A DNA stretch of 64,000 nucleotides from the NCBI GenBank assembly GCA_018267285.1, contig JAFDYU010000002.1, positions 124,001 through 188,000 on the forward strand. Direction: 5' to 3'. Position 1 is the stretch's first letter; each line of letters opens with the position of its first letter. The notes below the pieces were generated by a model. It did not search any database. It was not told where the DNA came from and saw nothing but the letters and a program-made list of their open reading frames with translations. Positions 37,164-45,337 of this stretch are shown here, piece after piece. Both the position numbers and the translations under genes were made by a program. Source of the stretch: Bacteroidota bacterium (GTDB lineage: Bacteria; Bacteroidota; Bacteroidia; Cytophagales; Cyclobacteriaceae).

Positions 37164-37901
37164 TTATTTGTTGATTACAACCGGTTTATCTTTTTTCCAG
37201 GCAAACCGCCAAAACATCTGATAGTTAAATCCCCACCAAGGTGCCCTTGAAACAATTCCATAGCCGGGCATATCGTATGGGGAAATGGCAACGCCACCCT
37301 TTGTGCTGGGGGCAAATTTCAAACGGGCCGTGTAACCCATCCACAAACCTTTCCAAACTTTCACCCGAAGGCCGGTTGTTACCTCGGCCCATCCGCCCTT
37401 AACATTTCCGTTCGACAATACATAGTTGGCTGACGGATAGACCGTGTAGGGAACTGTTGGATAGGCTGATGAAGTTGCGGTGTAATTCAACGATTCGCTA
37501 AAATTGGAGTGGCCAACCCGAAACCCAAAAAAGAACATATTTTTATCCGGATCTTTGCCCAGTAGGTTGATGTCGACACCCATTCGAAAATAATTTCCGC
37601 TGTTGCTGTAGTTTCCGTTGCCCAACTGCAAATCTTTTGCCCACGATCCTACATCAACCGCCAAATAATAGTTTGCAAAATCAACATCACCATTTACTTC
37701 CCATCCTTTAAAGGTACTTCCGGTTTCTGTTTTTATCAGGTCAATCAAATCAGTACCCAACCTAAAGCCGGTGGGCGAAAAATCTTTAGGAGGTAATTTT
37801 TCCTTTTTCTCGTCAGGTTTTTGTTCGGCATCTTGTGCCAAAGATGCCACCACAACCAACAGCAGCAGATTGCTAAAAATATATTTGATAATTGATGGCA
37901 T
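37164..37901 (-). CDS. DUF6048 family secreted barrel-like protein
   Basis: 245 residues from the ATG at 37901 (MPSIIKYIFSNLLLLVVV, a signal peptide ending SLAQD). A charged linker is followed by strand-rich sequence: GFRLGTDLIDLI, YFRMGVDINLLGKD, FFFGFRVGHSNF, AEVTTGLRVKVWKGLWMGYT and WWGFNYQMFWRFAW. This fits the DUF6048 beta-barrel-like family, which commonly occurs after a DUF6452 gene. Its start overlaps the DUF6452 gene by 29 bp. Confidence 0.8.
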   Translation of the reverse strand: MPSIIKYIFSNLLLLVVVASLAQDAEQKPDEKKEKLPPKDFSPTGFRLGTDLIDLIKTETGSTFKGWEVNGDVDFANYYLAVDVGSWAKDLQLGNGNYSNSGNYFRMGVDINLLGKDPDKNMFFFGFRVGHSNFSESLNYTATSSAYPTVPYTVYPSANYVLSNGNVKGGWAEVTTGLRVKVWKGLWMGYTARLKFAPSTKGGVAISPYDMPGYGIVSRAPWWGFNYQMFWRFAWKKDKPVVINK

Positions 37902-38364
37902 ACGATGCAATACCTGAGCCGGTTGGGTCTTTAAGCAGCGAGGTGCTGAAAACTTTGACTTGCGCACTATCAAAGCTTGTTTTTAAAATCTTCAAATCAA
38001 TATAAAATGAGTATGCACCGCAATCTTTGGTTATCACCTCGCCTTGCCGTGTATAACCGACTTGAAGTGTATCGGTCTGCTGCTTGGAATTATCCGAATT
38101 AGCTATTTGAAAAATAAACTCGGTATTCGTTCGGGCATTGTTGATATCCACCGGCAGAAGGAGTTCGGTAGCCTGTGTTTTGCCAAGAGCCGAATCGCTA
38201 CCTCCAAAATAGATATAATTGAAAATCACTGAAGTATCGAGCTTATGGTTTGATCGCTTCTTAAATTGAATGTGCATATAGTTGGTGGCACTGACCAGGC
38301 AATCTCCTTCGCTAAAGCAGGCAGAAAACAGGGCACAAATAAAAATTAACAGCGTTATTCTCAT
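37873..38364 (-). CDS. DUF6452 family lipoprotein-like protein
   Basis: 163 residues from the ATG at 38364 (MRITLLIFICALFSACFSEG). The lipobox FSAC suggests lipoprotein processing. The body has NYMHIQFKKRSNHKLDTSVI, ELLLPVDINNARTNTEFIFQ, TLQVGYTRQGEVITKDCGAY and a terminal SYAINYQIYF, matching DUF6452. It forms a conserved pair with DUF6048, whose reading frame it overlaps. Divergent from rimO with overlapping promoters. Confidence 0.8.
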   Translation of the reverse strand: MRITLLIFICALFSACFSEGDCLVSATNYMHIQFKKRSNHKLDTSVIFNYIYFGGSDSALGKTQATELLLPVDINNARTNTEFIFQIANSDNSKQQTDTLQVGYTRQGEVITKDCGAYSFYIDLKILKTSFDSAQVKVFSTSLLKDPTGSGIASYAINYQIYF

Positions 38365-38374
38365 GGTCAATTTG

Positions 38375-38382
38375 CAAATATA
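38375..38382 (-). promoter_or_regulatory. -7 element of the DUF6452 gene
   Basis: On the minus strand TATATTTG (38382 down to 38375) matches TAnnTTTG and ends 10 bp before the ATG at 38364. It lies back to back with the rimO element in a 76-bp divergent region. Confidence 0.5.
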
Positions 38383-38413
38383 ACGGTTAACCCTCGGTCG
38401 CTTCAATTTTTCG

Positions 38414-38421
38414 TAATTTTG
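38414..38421 (+). promoter_or_regulatory. -7 element of rimO
   Basis: TAATTTTG matches TAnnTTTG and lies 19 bp before the TTG start at 38441. The -33 element is not clear. Confidence 0.45.
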
Positions 38422-38440
38422 CAAGTCAAAATTTATTGCT

Positions 38441-39748
38441 TTGAAAACCAAAGGCTCCCGTCAACATAAAGTCAACATTGTAACACTCGGCTGTTCTAAA
38501 AATCAGGTAGATTCAGAGGTTCTCCTCACCCAGCTTAAGGGCAACCGCATTGATGCAACCCACGAATCGAAAAAAGACGATGCCAATATTGTGGTGATCA
38601 ACACCTGTGGGTTTATCGACAATGCCAAGCAAGAATCGATAGACACCATCTTGCGTTATGTCGATGCCAAAGAAGAAGGAATAGTAGAGAAAGTGTATGT
38701 TACCGGGTGTCTCTCGCAGCGGTATAAAGATGATCTTGAAAAGGAAATCCCTAAAGTAGATGCGTGGTTTGGCACTCGAGATCTCTCCCGCTTACTCAAA
38801 CAATTAAATGCGGACTACAAACAGGAATTGGTGGGCGAACGAATACTCACCAACCCGGGCCATTTTGCGTACTTAAAAATATCAGAAGGCTGCGACCGCC
38901 CTTGTTCGTTTTGTGCCATCCCGCTCATGCGCGGTAATCATATTTCAAGACCTCAGGAAGAGTTGGTGCTCGAAGCCAAAAATCTGGCGCGCAACGGAAC
39001 CAAAGAGTTGCTGCTCATCGCTCAAGATTCGACTTACTACGGGCTCGACCTCTACAAAAAAAGAGCACTGGCCGAATTGTTGAGAAAACTATCGGACGTA
39101 GAAGGGATAGAATGGATCCGTCTGCACTATGCCTTCCCCACGGGCTTCCCCATGGACGTGCTGGAGGTGATGGCCGAAAAGAAAAATATCTGCAAGTATC
39201 TTGATATTCCGTTGCAGCACGGCTCCACCGAAATGCTACAGATGATGCGAAGAGGCACTACTCGCGAAAAAACTGAAGTTCTGCTGCAGACCATTCGCGA
39301 AAAAGTACCCAACATTGCCATCCGCACCACGTTGATTGCCGGCCACCCGGGTGAAACGGAAAAGCATTTTGATGAAATGATGTCTTTTGTTGAACGTTCT
39401 CGCTTCGACAGGCTTGGGGTTTTTCCTTATTCGCATGAGGAAAACACTCATTCATATTCTATGAAAGACGACATTCCAGAAAAAATAAAGCAAGATCGGG
39501 TGGAACGGTTAATGGGTTTACAAGAAGGAATTTCACTTGAACTCAATCAATCAAAAGTAGGCAAGGTTTTTAAAGTTTTGGTGGATCGAAAGGAAGAAGG
39601 AATTTATATGGGTCGTACCGAATATGATTCCCCCGAAGTTGACAACGAAGTGATTTTGAAAAGTAGTGAATACGTAAGGCTGGGTGATTTTGTCGAAGCC
39701 AAAGTGACGAATGCTACCGAATTCGACTTGCATGCCGAAGTGATTTAG
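38441..39748 (+). CDS. rimO: Ribosomal protein S12 methylthiotransferase RimO
   Basis: 435 residues from a TTG start. Two [4Fe-4S] clusters are expected: the N-terminal MTTase domain has LGCSKNQVDSE and conserved Cys in NTCGF and TGCLSQ, and the radical-SAM motif CxxxCxxC is CDRPCSFC (about 147-154). A TRAM domain closes the protein (VLVDRKEEGIYMGRTEYDSP). It methylthiolates Asp88 of S12. LGCSKN and the short N-terminal insertion favour RimO over MiaB. Confidence 0.95.
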   Translation: MKTKGSRQHKVNIVTLGCSKNQVDSEVLLTQLKGNRIDATHESKKDDANIVVINTCGFIDNAKQESIDTILRYVDAKEEGIVEKVYVTGCLSQRYKDDLEKEIPKVDAWFGTRDLSRLLKQLNADYKQELVGERILTNPGHFAYLKISEGCDRPCSFCAIPLMRGNHISRPQEELVLEAKNLARNGTKELLLIAQDSTYYGLDLYKKRALAELLRKLSDVEGIEWIRLHYAFPTGFPMDVLEVMAEKKNICKYLDIPLQHGSTEMLQMMRRGTTREKTEVLLQTIREKVPNIAIRTTLIAGHPGETEKHFDEMMSFVERSRFDRLGVFPYSHEENTHSYSMKDDIPEKIKQDRVERLMGLQEGISLELNQSKVGKVFKVLVDRKEEGIYMGRTEYDSPEVDNEVILKSSEYVRLGDFVEAKVTNATEFDLHAEVI

Positions 39749-39876
39749 TTGTTAAAAAATCCTTAAACAATAGGGCAACAAATAAAAATACCGATCTTAC
39801 TTCTATTCTGAACAAACCCGTGGTTATGATCGTTAATCACCCAATGAACTATTCAAAACTTTCCTATTGTTGATTT

Positions 39877-41439
39877 ATGCAACTTCATAAAATAGCACTA
39901 ACCGACACTCATGCTTTTTCGTCTTTCTTCTTAGATTATATTTTTCAAAAAGACACACTCAAAAAATTTTTTAACAGACCTCCCTTACTCAAAAGTTTTA
40001 AGGAACAGATACAGGAAAAAAAAATATTTCCACAACGAAATAGAGAAGTGCTTTATGATTCTTTAACCAAACAATACCATGGAATTGTACTTCACAATTT
40101 GGTTGAGGCTAATCTTTCGGCATTAAAAGACTCAACTACATTTACAGTAACCACAGGCCATCAGTTAAATATTTTTACCGGCCCCCTGTATTTCATCTAT
40201 AAGATAGTTACCGTAATCAATACTTGTAAAAAATTAAAAGAACTTTACCCGGAGTATCGGTTCGTTCCGGTTTATTGGATGGCCAGCGAAGATCATGACT
40301 ACGAAGAGATAAAATCATTTCGGCTTAATGGGAAAAAATATTCATGGGAAACAAAGCAGCAGGGCGCTGTCGGTCGCTTTGATCCAACAAGTTTACTAAC
40401 ACTTATTGAAGAATTACCCGGGGACCTTTCTGTTTTTAAAGACGCTTACGCAAAAAGCAAAACACTGGCACATGCCGTGAGGTATTATGTAAATGAGTTT
40501 TTTGGTGACGAAGGCTTGGTTGTGGTTGACGGAGACGACCGTGAATTAAAATCGCTCTTCAAAAACGCTATAGAAGAAGATTTGTTTACAAATACTCCTA
40601 AAAGATTAGTTGAAGCAACCAATAGTGAGTTGGTGGCATTGGGATATCATCCGCAAGTTTTTGCCCGCGACATCAATTTCTTTTACCTCGATAATTCCGT
40701 TCGGCAGCGAATTGAAAAACGTGGAGCTGATTATTGTGTTGTGGATACAGAAATTAAACTTACGACCAACGAAATTCAGAATATACTTAACTCATCTCCC
40801 GAAAAATTCAGCCCGAATGTAATTCTGCGACCACTCTATCAGGAAACTATCCTTCCTAATTTAGCTTATGCCGGTGGGCCTGCGGAAGTAGTGTATTGGC
40901 TTCAGCTCAAAGGTGTGTTCGATCATTTTAAAGTTCCCTTCCCCATTTTAATGCCTCGCAATTTCGTTGGTATTCTTGATGCGCCCACACAGAAGAAATT
41001 TGATAAGACAGGTTTGGAGTTAAAAGACTTGTTTGAAGAGAAAAATTATCTTTTCAACCACTGGATTACAAAAAATTCTAATGGAAGTATCTCCTTATCT
41101 AAAGAAATCAGAGAAGCACAAACCATTTTCAATGCGGTAACAGCTCGTGCTGGAAAAATAGATACAACGCTTCTAAAACATGCCGAAGCACAAGCACACC
41201 GACTATCGAAATCTCTTGCAGGGATTGAACAAAAAATGATTCGAGCCGAAAAACGCAAACAAAGCGACAAGCTCGGGCAAGTTGAAGCCGTGAAAGATTT
41301 TCTTTTCCCGAATGGCAGCCCGCAAGAGCGTGTCGATAATTTTTTAAACTTCTACCAGCAAGATCATAAATTTATTGAGAAACTGATTCAACACCTCGAT
41401 CCGTTTGATTTTCGGTTCAACTTATTTTTACCGGAATGA
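39877..41439 (+). CDS. bshC: Bacillithiol biosynthesis cysteine ligase BshC
   Basis: 520 residues. FTGPLYFIYKIVTVINTCK, PVYWMASEDHDYEEI and LAYAGGPAEVVYWLQLK are BshC signatures; the C-terminal coiled-coil region is present (about 375-450). It adds cysteine to GlcN-malate in the last step of bacillithiol synthesis. The other two genes (bshA, bshB) are not in this window. Coupled by a 4-bp ATGA overlap to the 5-formyltetrahydrofolate cyclo-ligase gene. Confidence 0.95.
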   Translation: MQLHKIALTDTHAFSSFFLDYIFQKDTLKKFFNRPPLLKSFKEQIQEKKIFPQRNREVLYDSLTKQYHGIVLHNLVEANLSALKDSTTFTVTTGHQLNIFTGPLYFIYKIVTVINTCKKLKELYPEYRFVPVYWMASEDHDYEEIKSFRLNGKKYSWETKQQGAVGRFDPTSLLTLIEELPGDLSVFKDAYAKSKTLAHAVRYYVNEFFGDEGLVVVDGDDRELKSLFKNAIEEDLFTNTPKRLVEATNSELVALGYHPQVFARDINFFYLDNSVRQRIEKRGADYCVVDTEIKLTTNEIQNILNSSPEKFSPNVILRPLYQETILPNLAYAGGPAEVVYWLQLKGVFDHFKVPFPILMPRNFVGILDAPTQKKFDKTGLELKDLFEEKNYLFNHWITKNSNGSISLSKEIREAQTIFNAVTARAGKIDTTLLKHAEAQAHRLSKSLAGIEQKMIRAEKRKQSDKLGQVEAVKDFLFPNGSPQERVDNFLNFYQQDHKFIEKLIQHLDPFDFRFNLFLPE

Positions 41440-42011
41440 CAAAAAAAGAAATCAGAAAAATGTATATGTCGATGCGGCATGCTCTTTCCACAGAAGCGTG
41501 TGAATCGAAAAGCAGGCAAATCAGCAATCATTTTTTTTCTTTCGTTAACCTATCGAATATTAAAACGCTTCACACGTTTCTTCCAATCGTTTCAAAAAAA
41601 GAAGTGAACACCTGGCCCATTATCGAGCGGTTACAAAAAGATTTTCCGCTTTTAAAAATCTCGATCCCAAAAATTGAAAATGATTCGATGATTAATTATT
41701 ATTTTGAAGACAAACACCAATTGAAATTAAGTTCTTGGGGAATTGAGGAGCCAATCTCCGGTGAGATCGCATCAACGGAAAAAATTGATCTGGTACTTGT
41801 TCCCCTCCTATCGTTCGATAACCAAGGCAATAGGGTTGGATATGGAAAGGGATTTTACGACCGGTTTTTAAAGGCCTGTCGCAGCGATTGTAAAAAAGTT
41901 GGTTTATCCTTTTTTGAGGCCAATCGTGAGCCAATATCCTCCGATGCTTACGATATAAAGGTTGATTTTGTAATCACACCATTGGGCAAAAAGGATTTTG
42001 TTATAGCGTAA
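41436..42011 (+). CDS. 5-formyltetrahydrofolate cyclo-ligase
   Basis: 191 residues. LVPLLSFDNQGNRVGYGKGF and YDRFL (about residues 120-145) are the C-terminal signature, and the N-terminal MTKKEIRKMYMSMRHAL helix is typical. It converts 5-formyl-THF to 5,10-methenyl-THF using ATP, keeping the folate pool active. Translationally coupled to bshC by ATGA overlap. A palindromic region separates it from the next gene. Confidence 0.93.
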   Translation: MTKKEIRKMYMSMRHALSTEACESKSRQISNHFFSFVNLSNIKTLHTFLPIVSKKEVNTWPIIERLQKDFPLLKISIPKIENDSMINYYFEDKHQLKLSSWGIEEPISGEIASTEKIDLVLVPLLSFDNQGNRVGYGKGFYDRFLKACRSDCKKVGLSFFEANREPISSDAYDIKVDFVITPLGKKDFVIA

Positions 42012-42039
42012 ATCCACAATTTCTTGACAGCAAATATAG

Positions 42040-42064
42040 ATTATTTAGATTTATTCTAAATAAT
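42040..42064. promoter_or_regulatory. Palindromic operator-like element upstream of the chelatase/PepSY operon
   Basis: ATTATTTAGA (42040-42049) and its exact complement TCTAAATAAT (42055-42064) enclose a 5-nt spacer (TTTAT). It lies 54 bp before the ATG of the CbiX-like gene. The A/T-rich form resembles operators of the Fur family, though no protein-binding evidence exists. TTGACA at 42024-42029 just upstream may be coincidental. Confidence 0.55.
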
Positions 42065-42117
42065 ACTTGGATTTAATGAGCGCAAATAGAATATTGCGAG
42101 AAGCTGAATAATTTCTA

Positions 42118-43077
42118 ATGGAAAAGAGACCTTCCGTTTTCATATTTTATGGTGTATTGATTCTACTCGGATTCACGACCACGCATTTTTCATGTAACCC
42201 TGCCAGTAGTTCAACAAAGATTGAACAGGCTTCAACCAAAAAAATTGGAGTATTACTTGTTAACCATGGATCCCGGTCTGATACCTGGCGACAGGCTCTG
42301 CTTGATCTGGAAAGTAAGGTTCAGCCTTCCATTCTTTCGTATGGACAAGTAAGTGGGACAAAAACCGCCTTTATGGAATACACCGAGCCATCGATTGCAA
42401 CTCGTCTAAAAGAGTTTGATGCAGAAGGCTATACCGATGTAATCATTGTTCCGGTTTTTCTAACCGTAAGTTCTCATTCGTTTGATGATATCCCCACTAT
42501 CCTTGGTAAAAAAGAAGACCCTCAGTCGCTAGAGACCCTGAAGATTGAAAAAATTGAACGATATACACCTAAAGCAGAAACGCATATAACACCTTTACTT
42601 GATTTTACGGCTGTTTTAAAAGAGAATGTGCTTAGGCGTGCCACCGCCCTATCTAAAAATCCCGAGGAAGAAGGCCTGGTGTTGATTGCTTACGGTGATG
42701 CAACCTTCAGAAAAGAGTGGACTAACCTTATGATAGAGGTGAGCGAGCATGTGAAAAGCAAGTTGGGAGTAAAAAAATATGCTTACGGATGGTGCGGTCA
42801 CGTTGCGCACTACAATCCTGACTCCACAACGGCTGCGATCAAATATGTATTAAAAGAGAAAAAACAAGCATTGGTTATTCCGGTACTGGTGGCTCACGAT
42901 GAAATGTTTCAGGTAAAAATTATTGGAGATGGTATCCATAATCTCAACCAACAAAAATCGCGCGTTTCCTACATAGCCGATTCAATTCTTCCCGATCCTG
43001 CCATTGAAAAATGGGTGATTGATATTTCGCTTGAATATGTGGAGAAGCTGACCGGCAACAAGGCTCAAGTGCAATGA
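42118..43077 (+). CDS. Exported CbiX-like chelatase (sirohydrochlorin cobalto/ferrochelatase family)
   Basis: 319 residues. The N-terminus (residues 7-25 hydrophobic, then HFSC with Cys26) looks like a signal or lipoprotein peptide, although His at -3 is not canonical. Two CbiX-like halves follow: the first (about 44-160) has IGVLLVNHGSRSDTWRQAL, with the catalytic-type His in NHGS, and VIIVPVFLTVSSHSFDDIP with the second His; the second half (about 185-300) has VLIAYGDATF and VIPVLVAHDEMF. Family members insert or remove metals in tetrapyrroles in the cytosol, so export is unusual. It overlaps the PepSY-type gene by 4 bp (ATGA). Confidence 0.75.
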   Translation: MEKRPSVFIFYGVLILLGFTTTHFSCNPASSSTKIEQASTKKIGVLLVNHGSRSDTWRQALLDLESKVQPSILSYGQVSGTKTAFMEYTEPSIATRLKEFDAEGYTDVIIVPVFLTVSSHSFDDIPTILGKKEDPQSLETLKIEKIERYTPKAETHITPLLDFTAVLKENVLRRATALSKNPEEEGLVLIAYGDATFRKEWTNLMIEVSEHVKSKLGVKKYAYGWCGHVAHYNPDSTTAAIKYVLKEKKQALVIPVLVAHDEMFQVKIIGDGIHNLNQQKSRVSYIADSILPDPAIEKWVIDISLEYVEKLTGNKAQVQ

Positions 43078-43646
43078 CCCGAGAGTTTTGGCGAAAACTC
43101 AGGCGGTTGAACATCGCCACTCACCGCGATGTGGGTTTTTTCTTCTCATCGCTGATTATCATTTATTGTCTTTCGGGTATGGCACTCAACCATGTGGACG
43201 ATTGGAATCCCGACTTTATAATTGAAAAAAAAGAAATCCGGTTGCCTAAAGGCTATACCGTCAGCAAACTTACTTCTAAGGTTGTTTTAGAAATTGGGAA
43301 ACTGGTAAATGAAGACACCTATAAGGTGTACGACATACCATCGCCTGAAAAAATTAAAATATACTATAACAATGCTTCATTACTGATTGATCTGTCTTCA
43401 GGAACGGGTGCGTATGAAAAAATAACACGAAGACCGGTATTCTACCAATCCAATGTATTGCATCGCAACAGTTTAAATGGGTGGAAGTGGGTTTCCGATA
43501 TTTTCGGTGGAATGCTCATACTCATCAGTATCACCGGACTATTCATTCTGAAGGGCAAGAAGGGAATCACAGGCCGGGGAAAATGGTTTATAGCCGCAGG
43601 GTTATTGCTTCCTGTTATTGCCTTAATCCTGCACGAACTGGCATAA
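43074..43646 (+). CDS. PepSY-associated transmembrane protein
   Basis: 190 residues. The layout fits PepSY-associated TM proteins: a basic head with His (LNIATHRDVGFFFSSLIIIY), TM helix 1 (about 22-42), an extracytoplasmic part with ALNHVDDWNPDF and a PepSY-like beta/alpha segment (about 55-115), then VLHRNSLNGWKWVSDIFGGM and two C-terminal TM helices (about 143-162 and 168-189). Such proteins occur with iron/heme and copper uptake or ferric reduction systems. Translationally coupled to the exported chelatase-like gene, suggesting a joint metal or heme function (inference). Confidence 0.8.
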   Translation: MTREFWRKLRRLNIATHRDVGFFFSSLIIIYCLSGMALNHVDDWNPDFIIEKKEIRLPKGYTVSKLTSKVVLEIGKLVNEDTYKVYDIPSPEKIKIYYNNASLLIDLSSGTGAYEKITRRPVFYQSNVLHRNSLNGWKWVSDIFGGMLILISITGLFILKGKKGITGRGKWFIAAGLLLPVIALILHELA

Positions 43647-43797
43647 GCAAACAAATACCAATACTTGTAACTAATGTGGACACAAACTATAGTTTGACTT
43701 CCGGGTTAAGTTTGTCGAAACCTGGTTTCAGAGAACTAAAACAACTTGGGCACACTTTGCTTAGAATGTTTGAATGTTTTGCCGTAATAACAGCTTG

Positions 43798-43834
43798 TAA
43801 AATGTGCAGTTGTATCTACAAACTGCACATTTTA
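43798..43834. terminator. Hairpin, probable terminator, downstream of the PepSY-type gene
   Basis: TAAAATGTGCAGTT (43798-43811) and AACTGCACATTTTA (43821-43834) pair as a 14-bp perfect stem with a 9-nt loop. T-rich sequence follows (ATTTACG). It stands 150 bp after the PepSY stop, so it may end that transcript, or act for an unseen small RNA. Confidence 0.55.
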
Positions 43835-43907
43835 TTTACGGGAAGCGGTTGTTCGTTTTTAGTTAATAGGCTACCCATCAGTACGTTATATTTTACAAAT
43901 CCTCGTG

Positions 43908-43935
43908 TTGGCAACTGACCAAATTACTATCTTTG
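43908..43935 (+). promoter_or_regulatory. Promoter of gdhA
   Basis: TTG at 43908-43910, a 17-bp spacer and TATCTTTG (43928-43935), a match to TAnnTTTG. It leaves an 88-nt leader before the ATG at 44024. Confidence 0.7.
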
Positions 43936-44023
43936 CAACCGTTTTCGACCACGATTTGGCCGGTCTTCCGGATTGATACCGAGGCGAAAGAATATCAAAA
44001 ACCGCAAAATCAAAAAAATCAGA

Positions 44024-45298
44024 ATGGCTTACATCGAACCCGCACCGCTTCTCGACAAAGAGAATCCGTTTGAAGCAATGATGTCTCGCTTCCGCACCGC
44101 TTCTCAGCTTTTAGGCTTGGAAGAAGAAGTTTACAATGTACTGAAGAACCCTGCCAAGCAAGTAATTGTGTCGCTTCCCGTTACCATGGATGACGGCAGT
44201 ATCAAAGTATTTGAAGGTTACCGTGTTATTCACTCAACTATTCTGGGTCCATCAAAAGGCGGTATCCGGTTTGATCCTCATGTGAATTTAGATGAAGTGA
44301 AGGCACTCGCAGCCTGGATGACTTGGAAATGTGCCGTGGTTGATATTCCATATGGTGGAGCCAAAGGGGGCGTAACCTGTAACCCACGCGAGATGTCTTC
44401 GGGAGAGATTGAGAGGTTGATGCGTGCCTATACGCAAGCCATGCAGGATGTTTTTGGCCCCGACCAGGATATCCCAGCTCCCGATATGGGCACAGGCCCT
44501 CGTGAAATGGCCTGGCTGATGGACCAATACTCACGCAATAAGGGAATGACCGTTTCTGCTGTTGTTACGGGCAAGCCTATAGTAATGGGCGGCTCGCTCG
44601 GCAGAACAGAAGCTACCGGCAGAGGCGTAATGGTTTCAGCAATGGCCGCCATGGAAAAATTGAAAATCAATCCCTACAATGCCACCTGTGCTGTTCAGGG
44701 TTTTGGAAATGTTGGTTCGTGGGCTTCGCGGCTGCTGCACGAGCGTGGATTAAAAGTGCAAGCCATCAGCGATCTGCAAGGGGCTTACTATAATGAAGGT
44801 GGTGTTGACATCGAGGCAGCTGTAAAATACCGCGATGCCAACCGTGGATCGCTGGAAGGATTTACCGGAGCTGAAAAAATTAAAGGAGAAGAGATTCTTA
44901 CACTTCCGGTTGATGTACTAGTCCCGGCAGCAACAGAAGATGTAATCACCGGAAGTAATGCAGCTAAAATTCAAGCTAAATTAATCGTGGAAGGTGCTAA
45001 CGGGCCAACCTCATCCAAAGCTGACAGCATTATTTATGAGAAGGGCATCAGTGTGGTGCCCGATATTTTGGCCAATGCCGGTGGTGTTACTGTTTCTTAT
45101 TTCGAATGGGTGCAAAACAGGTTGGGCTATAAGTGGACTGCCGAACGGGTAAACCGAAGAAGCGATCGGATTATGAAAGATGCCTTCGATACCGTTTACA
45201 AAACTTCATTGCAATACAAAGTTTCACTGCGCATTGCTGCCTATATGGTTGCCATCGACAAAGTTGCGAAGACCTATAAATTCAGAGGAGGGTATTAA
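44024..45298 (+). CDS. Glutamate dehydrogenase (Glu/Leu/Phe/Val family)
   Basis: 424 residues from the ATG at 44024; an upstream in-frame start would add a basic 17-residue head. The family motifs GPSKGGIRFDPHVNLDEVKA and VDIPYGGAKGGVTCNP (catalytic Lys) and the Rossmann fold CAVQGFGNVGSWASRLL are clear. It links glutamate with 2-oxoglutarate and ammonia in the cytosol. The length and motif spelling are of the hexameric 410-430-residue class, which can use NAD or NADP; the cofactor is not predictable here. Confidence 0.9.
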   Translation: MAYIEPAPLLDKENPFEAMMSRFRTASQLLGLEEEVYNVLKNPAKQVIVSLPVTMDDGSIKVFEGYRVIHSTILGPSKGGIRFDPHVNLDEVKALAAWMTWKCAVVDIPYGGAKGGVTCNPREMSSGEIERLMRAYTQAMQDVFGPDQDIPAPDMGTGPREMAWLMDQYSRNKGMTVSAVVTGKPIVMGGSLGRTEATGRGVMVSAMAAMEKLKINPYNATCAVQGFGNVGSWASRLLHERGLKVQAISDLQGAYYNEGGVDIEAAVKYRDANRGSLEGFTGAEKIKGEEILTLPVDVLVPAATEDVITGSNAAKIQAKLIVEGANGPTSSKADSIIYEKGISVVPDILANAGGVTVSYFEWVQNRLGYKWTAERVNRRSDRIMKDAFDTVYKTSLQYKVSLRIAAYMVAIDKVAKTYKFRGGY

Positions 45299-45302
45299 TT
45301 TT

Positions 45303-45310
45303 TATTTTTG
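45303..45310 (+). promoter_or_regulatory. -7 element of psd
   Basis: TATTTTTG matches TAnnTTTG and stands 27 bp before the psd ATG, just after the gdhA-type stop. The -33 element is not evident. Confidence 0.45.
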
Positions 45311-45337
45311 CCGCTTCAGAATTCTAAATACGTTTAA

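Larger units (their letters stand above)
43647..44023. other. 377-bp intergenic region before gdhA
   Basis: No convincing gene. It holds a 12-bp palindrome AAACTATAGTTT (near 43685), a strong hairpin at 43798-43834, and the gdhA promoter at 43908-43935. The rest shows no clear coding signal; a reading frame across 43481-43918 overlaps the PepSY-type gene out of frame and has no recognisable domain. Confidence 0.6.

Noticed and set aside
42024-42053. TTGACA as a sigma70-type -35 box before the CbiX-like gene
   Set aside because: Promoters in this phylum use TTG/TAnnTTTG, and no fitting -10 at 17 bp is seen; probably coincidence.
43481-43918. 145-residue plus-strand frame after the PepSY-type gene
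   Set aside because: It overlaps the PepSY gene out of frame, has no domain, and crosses a strong hairpin.
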